A stretch of DNA of 9,727 nucleotides from Flavobacteriaceae bacterium UBA5544 (GTDB lineage Bacteria > Bacteroidota > Bacteroidia > Flavobacteriales > Flavobacteriaceae), in contig DINI01000010.1 of the NCBI GenBank assembly GCA_002426755.1, positions 17,202 through 26,928 of the forward strand, read 5' to 3'. The notes beneath the pieces were generated by a model that was given only the letters and a program-made list of their open reading frames with translations, was not told the origin of the DNA and ran no database searches. Positions 6,102 through 9,727 of the stretch are shown here, piece after piece. Position 1 is the stretch's first letter. Each line of letters begins with the position of its first letter. The position numbers were made by a program, and so were the translations under genes.

Positions 6102-6588
6102 AAGTGCTTGGTTCGCCATCATTTTAGCGATTTTTTTGAGTTCTTGTGACTCCAATCAAGTTTTTGATGAATATAAATCAGTTCCCAATGAGTGGCAAAA
6201 GGATTCCATTATATCATTCAAGGTCAATCCGCCAGATTCTATAAAACCATACAACCTATTTGTCAATATCAGAAATACGAACTCTTATAAATTCAATAAT
6301 CTCTTTTTAATTGTTGAAATGGTATATCCTCACGGAAGAACCATAAAAGACACCTTGGAATACCAAATGGCGAAACCGAATGGTGAGCTTTTAGGCGAAG
6401 GATTGACTGATATTAAGGAAAATAAACTTTGGTATAAAGGCTATGACAAACCGTTCGTTTTTGACGAAAAAGGAGATTACAACATCAACATTCAGCATGC
6501 CATGCGAAATAATGGTGATATAAACGGCGTTGATAAGTTAGAAGGAATTACAGATGTCGGTTTTCGGATAGAAACCACAAGCAAATAA
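6091..6588 (+). CDS. gldH: Gliding motility lipoprotein GldH
   Basis: GldH is an envelope lipoprotein required for gliding in Flavobacterium johnsoniae, where gliding shares its machinery with type IX secretion. I place the start at the ATG at 6091, although the frame stays open further upstream to 5950. From 6091 the product has 165 residues and begins with a proper lipoprotein signal: MPNKSAWF, a hydrophobic stretch, and lipobox L16-S17-S18-C19. A longer start would put about 47 basic residues, read from the PSP1 gene in another frame, before the signal peptide. The mature part fits GldH: F25-D-E-Y, W34, a central IRNTNSYKFNNLFLIVEMVYP strand region, the KPFVFDEKGDYNINIQHAMR segment and a final GFRIE. 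It overlaps the PSP1 gene by 11 bases, suggesting translational coupling. Confidence 0.9.
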   Translation: MPNKSAWFAIILAIFLSSCDSNQVFDEYKSVPNEWQKDSIISFKVNPPDSIKPYNLFVNIRNTNSYKFNNLFLIVEMVYPHGRTIKDTLEYQMAKPNGELLGEGLTDIKENKLWYKGYDKPFVFDEKGDYNINIQHAMRNNGDINGVDKLEGITDVGFRIETTSK

Positions 6589-6597
6589 TTTTTTATT

Positions 6598-8910
6598 ATG
6601 GCGAAAAAGAAGGCAGAAACACAAGATTTTTCGAAATACATCAGATGGTTTTGGATGACGTTTTTAGGAGGTATCCTACTGATTGTTCTATTTTTTTTAT
6701 TGGCTTCTTGGGGAGCATTTGGCGAAATGCCCGACCATACCGTTTTAGAAAACCCAAACACCAATCTAGCAACAGAAATCATATCCTCCGATGGCAAAAC
6801 ATTGGGGAAGTTTTATTTAAACGACAACAGAACTCCTGTCGATTATAGTGAGCTGCCAAAACATTTGGTAGATGCTTTAATTGCAACCGAAGATGCACGT
6901 TTTCATGAACATTCAGGAATCGATGCCAGAGGTACCTTAAGGGCAATTGTGAAACTTGGAGCAGGTGGAGGAGCAAGTACTATTTCGCAGCAACTTGCAA
7001 AGCAACTATTTCATGGGGAAGGTTCCAAAAGTAAATTGGGACGAATCACACAAAAGGCAAAAGAATGGATTATTGCAACCCGTTTGGAACGTCAATACAC
7101 CAAAGAGGAAATCATTGCTATGTATTTCAACATTTATGATTTTGGGAATAATGCTGATGGTATCCGAAGTGCTGCAAGTATCTATTTTGGAAAAGAGCCA
7201 CATGAACTAGATCTTAAAGAGTCGGCGATGTTAGTAGGAATGTTCAAAAATTCCTCATTATACAATCCTAGACCTCATCGTAATCCTGAGGGAACAAGGA
7301 ATAGAAGAAATGTGGTATTGGATCAAATGGCGAAATATGATTTTATCGATGAAAACACCAATGATTCTATTAGAAAACTTGATCTTGGTTTACGCTATTC
7401 CCCGCAATCACACAAGGAAGGCACAGCGACCTATTTTAGAGCCTATCTCCAAGATTTTATGAAGAATTGGATAAATGAAAATCCTAAATCTGACGGAACC
7501 AAATATAATCTCTATAATAGTGGATTGAAAATTTATACCACCATTGATTCTCGGATGCAAAAATATGCTGAAGAAGCCGTTGAAAAACACATGGCAAAAT
7601 TACAAGCGGAATTTTTTCACCAAAATACTCCTGACCGAAACAAAACGGCTCCTTTTGTTGGATTGACTAATGAAGAAATCGAAAAACTTCTCAATCAGAG
7701 CATGCGTCAATCGGAACGTTGGAGGGTTATGAAACGCGACGGTAAATCTGAAAAGGACATTATAGCCTCTTTCAATAAACCAACACCAATGACTATTTTT
7801 TCATGGAAAGGAGAGATTGACACCATTATGAAGCCAATGGATTCCATGAGATATTACAAAACCTTTTTGCATACCGGGATGATGTCTATGGAACCGCAAA
7901 CGGGTCATGTAAAAGCTTGGGTAGGCGGTATCAATATGAGACATTTTCAATATGACCATGTTAAGCAAGGTAGAAGGCAAGTGGGTTCAACTTTCAAGCC
8001 CTTCGTTTATGCCACAGCAATAGACCAGTTGCACTATTCTCCTTGTGATACGTTCCCAAACACAAGAACAACTATTGAGGCTGGTAAATTTGGCAATCCT
8101 TTGCCATGGAGTCCAGAGAATTCTGATAGAAAATATGGAGGCTTTATGACCTTAAAAGAAGCCTTGGCCAATTCCGTGAATACCATTACTGCTCGTTTGA
8201 TGGATCAAGTAGGGCCAGAACCCGTTATTGACATGGCTAGAAAGCTCGGTGTTGAATCAGATATACCACCGGTACCGGCAATAGCGCTTGGAGTTCCTGA
8301 TTTAAGTGTTTATGAGATGGTGGCAGCCTATGCTACTTTTGCAAATAAGGGCGTGTACAACAAACCGGTTATGATTACACGTATCGAAGATAAAAATGGT
8401 ACCATTTTATATCAATTCACTCCTGAAAGTAAAGACGTTTTGAGTGAAGAGGTGGCATATGTCACGACAAATCTTTTGGAGGGTGTTACCCAATATGGTT
8501 CTGGTGCAAGATTACGCAGAACTGGGGCGCCTTCTCAACTTTATAAAGAGATCATAACAGGTTACCCATATGGATTTACAAATCCAATAGCTGGTAAAAC
8601 AGGAACATCGCAAAATAATAGTGACGGTTGGTTTATGGGAATGGTGCCCAATCTTGTTTCTGGCGTTTGGGTAGGTGCAGATGATCGGGCAGCTCACTTT
8701 AAGAATACGGCCTATGGGCAAGGTGCGTCCATGGCATTGCCAATTTGGGGGATGTACATGAAAAGCTGTTATGCCGATAAAACACTTGATGTCTCTACCT
8801 CCGAATTTGAACGACCAAAAGATCTGTCCATCAATGTGGATTGCAGTCAATTTGGTAACGATTCTTCTTCGGATGTAGAAGGAGGTTTTGTGGACGAGTT
8901 GGATTTCTAA
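6598..8910 (+). CDS. Class A penicillin-binding protein (PBP1a-type, bifunctional)
   Basis: A bifunctional peptidoglycan synthase: a glycosyltransferase polymerises lipid II and a transpeptidase cross-links the stem peptides, both in the periplasm. The 770-residue protein has a short basic cytoplasmic start, one membrane anchor at about 18-38, the GT51 domain at about 60-235 with catalytic Glu98 in TEDARFHEH and the GASTISQQLAKQL motif (125-137), and a transpeptidase domain from about 420 to 720. The three penicillin-binding motifs are present: S464-T-F-K467, S526-V-N528 and K667-T-G-T670, so both activities should be intact. An insert of about 80 residues with little family similarity (340-420) lies between the domains, where PBP1a proteins carry accessory subdomains. 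It starts 9 bases after gldH and ends the operon. Which mrc/pbp paralogue it matches is not clear, so no symbol is assigned. Confidence 0.95.
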   Translation: MAKKKAETQDFSKYIRWFWMTFLGGILLIVLFFLLASWGAFGEMPDHTVLENPNTNLATEIISSDGKTLGKFYLNDNRTPVDYSELPKHLVDALIATEDARFHEHSGIDARGTLRAIVKLGAGGGASTISQQLAKQLFHGEGSKSKLGRITQKAKEWIIATRLERQYTKEEIIAMYFNIYDFGNNADGIRSAASIYFGKEPHELDLKESAMLVGMFKNSSLYNPRPHRNPEGTRNRRNVVLDQMAKYDFIDENTNDSIRKLDLGLRYSPQSHKEGTATYFRAYLQDFMKNWINENPKSDGTKYNLYNSGLKIYTTIDSRMQKYAEEAVEKHMAKLQAEFFHQNTPDRNKTAPFVGLTNEEIEKLLNQSMRQSERWRVMKRDGKSEKDIIASFNKPTPMTIFSWKGEIDTIMKPMDSMRYYKTFLHTGMMSMEPQTGHVKAWVGGINMRHFQYDHVKQGRRQVGSTFKPFVYATAIDQLHYSPCDTFPNTRTTIEAGKFGNPLPWSPENSDRKYGGFMTLKEALANSVNTITARLMDQVGPEPVIDMARKLGVESDIPPVPAIALGVPDLSVYEMVAAYATFANKGVYNKPVMITRIEDKNGTILYQFTPESKDVLSEEVAYVTTNLLEGVTQYGSGARLRRTGAPSQLYKEIITGYPYGFTNPIAGKTGTSQNNSDGWFMGMVPNLVSGVWVGADDRAAHFKNTAYGQGASMALPIWGMYMKSCYADKTLDVSTSEFERPKDLSINVDCSQFGNDSSSDVEGGFVDELDF

Positions 8911-8932
8911 AAAAACAAGAAACAGAAGTAGG

Positions 8933-8972
8933 GCCAATCTAAAATGAACTAGAATTTTAGATTGGCTTTTTT
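8933..8972 (+). terminator. Rho-independent terminator of the PSP1-gldH-PBP operon
   Basis: A perfect 13-base-pair stem, 8933-8945 (GCCAATCTAAAAT) with 8954-8966, closes an 8-base loop and is followed by six T bases. It lies 22 bases after the penicillin-binding protein stop codon and 36 bases before the next start, so the CoA-transferase gene needs its own promoter; I see no good TTG/TAnnTTTG pair in the short space left. Confidence 0.9.
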
Positions 8973-9007
8973 ATTTCGTAATTTTCAGACTCAAAAAAAT
9001 AAATGCC

Positions 9008-9709
9008 ATGATTAATAAAGAAGTAGCCAATGTCAATGAAGCCCTGATAGGCATTGAAGATGGAATGACCTTGATGCTAGGTGGGTTTGGCTTATGCGGT
9101 ATTCCAGAAAATGCCATCAACGCTTTGGTAAAAATGAATGTGAAAGAATTGACATGTATTTCAAATAATGCAGGTGTTGATGATTTTGGACTTGGACTAT
9201 TACTTCAAAAACATCAAATAAAAAAAATGATATCGTCGTATGTTGGCGAAAATGACGAATTTGAACGCCAAATGTTAAGCGGAGAATTGGATGTGGAGTT
9301 AGTGCCTCAAGGAACATTAGTGGAACGCTGTAGAGCTGCACAATCTGGTTTTCCTGCCTTTTATACGCCCGCGGGTTTTGGGACTGAAGTAGCAGAGGGA
9401 AAAGAAACGAGAGAATTCAATGGAAAGATGTATGTGCTTGAAAAAGCATTTGATGCCGATTTTGCTTTTGTAAAAGCTTGGAAAGGAGACGCAGCAGGTA
9501 ATCTAATCTTCAAAGGCACTGCGAGAAACTTTAATCCAGCGATGTGCGGAGCAGCAAAAATTACTGTTGCAGAAGTTGAAGAATTGGTGCCAGTCGGGAG
9601 TTTAGACCCTAACCAAATCCATATTCCAGGAATTTTCATTCAGCGCATTTTTCAAGGTAACAACTATGAGAAGCGCATTGAACAACGAACGGTGAGAAAG
9701 AAAGTTTAA
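9008..9709 (+). CDS. scoA: 3-oxoacid CoA-transferase, subunit A
   Basis: Subunit A of a heterodimeric CoA-transferase (SCOT type) that moves CoA from succinyl-CoA to acetoacetate or a related 3-oxoacid, in the cytoplasm, in ketone-body and acid utilisation. The 233-residue length is normal. The CoA-transferase family I signature is complete at 18-33: D-G-M-T-L-M-L-G-G-F-G-L-C-G-I-P. Other typical segments are SNNAGVDDFGLGLLL (52-66), PAFYTPAGFGTEVAEGKE (116-133), KAWKGDAAGNLIFKGTARNFN (156-176) and the end HIPGIFIQRIF (205-215). The catalytic glutamate belongs to subunit B, which is expected immediately downstream but lies beyond the window. Related acetate/butyrate-acetoacetate CoA-transferase A subunits look alike, so the acyl substrate is less certain than the family. 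Confidence 0.9.
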   Translation: MINKEVANVNEALIGIEDGMTLMLGGFGLCGIPENAINALVKMNVKELTCISNNAGVDDFGLGLLLQKHQIKKMISSYVGENDEFERQMLSGELDVELVPQGTLVERCRAAQSGFPAFYTPAGFGTEVAEGKETREFNGKMYVLEKAFDADFAFVKAWKGDAAGNLIFKGTARNFNPAMCGAAKITVAEVEELVPVGSLDPNQIHIPGIFIQRIFQGNNYEKRIEQRTVRKKV

Positions 9710-9727
9710 AGTTGTAAGTATTTAAAG

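Noticed and set aside
8512..8937. 141-codon open frame on the minus strand
   Set aside because: It is antisense to the conserved transpeptidase domain of the penicillin-binding protein and its product has no recognisable features.
8962..8986. TTG and TAATTTTC as a promoter for scoA
   Set aside because: The spacing is only 14 bases, the -7 match is poor, and the TTG is part of the preceding terminator stem.

Overview
The window reads as ordinary chromosome from a member of the Bacteroidota, most likely a Flavobacteriaceae marine or soil bacterium. The reasons are low-GC coding sequence, promoters of the Bacteroidota type (TTG, 17-23 bases, TAnnTTTG), almost no Shine-Dalgarno sequences, a gliding-motility lipoprotein (GldH), a secreted peptidase with a type IX secretion C-terminal sorting domain, and a PSP1-domain protein placed directly before gldH. 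I recognise no insertion sequence, CRISPR array, rRNA or tRNA, and no phage genes.

Left part (1-1560): a lipoprotein gene of unknown function runs off the left edge on the minus strand. It is preceded by the recA gene, also on the minus strand, with its own terminator and a good housekeeping promoter.

Middle left (1560-2064): about 500 bases with no large gene, and the most curious part of the window. It holds, left to right, the recA promoter, a divergent motif that looks like an extracytoplasmic-function (ECF) sigma promoter, a possible 30-codon reading frame, a long hairpin that contains that frame's stop codon, a very strong terminator, a 112-base array of 7-base repeats in perfect register, and a promoter for the next gene. 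The ECF-like motif has a twin with identical 15-base spacing in front of the lipoprotein gene at the left edge, so the two may be co-regulated.

Middle (2065-4596): trhO (tRNA uridine hydroxylase, rhodanese family) on the plus strand and a secreted M23 metallopeptidase on the minus strand converge on one shared bidirectional terminator.

Right part (4597-9727): divergent promoters lie in the 269-base gap, followed by a tight plus-strand operon: a RicT/YaaT-like PSP1 protein, gldH (overlapping it by 11 bases) and a class A penicillin-binding protein (9 bases later), closed by a strong terminator. The window ends with the A subunit of a 3-oxoacid CoA-transferase, whose B subunit should lie just outside.

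The products serve mostly unrelated housekeeping roles: DNA repair, tRNA modification, cell wall synthesis and turnover, gliding/secretion, and ketone or acyl-CoA metabolism. One functional link is plausible: GldH belongs to the gliding apparatus associated with type IX secretion, and the M23 peptidase is a predicted cargo of that secretion system. I found no convincing new multi-gene system; the candidates worth a second look are all in the 1560-2064 gap and its twin motif at 442-468.
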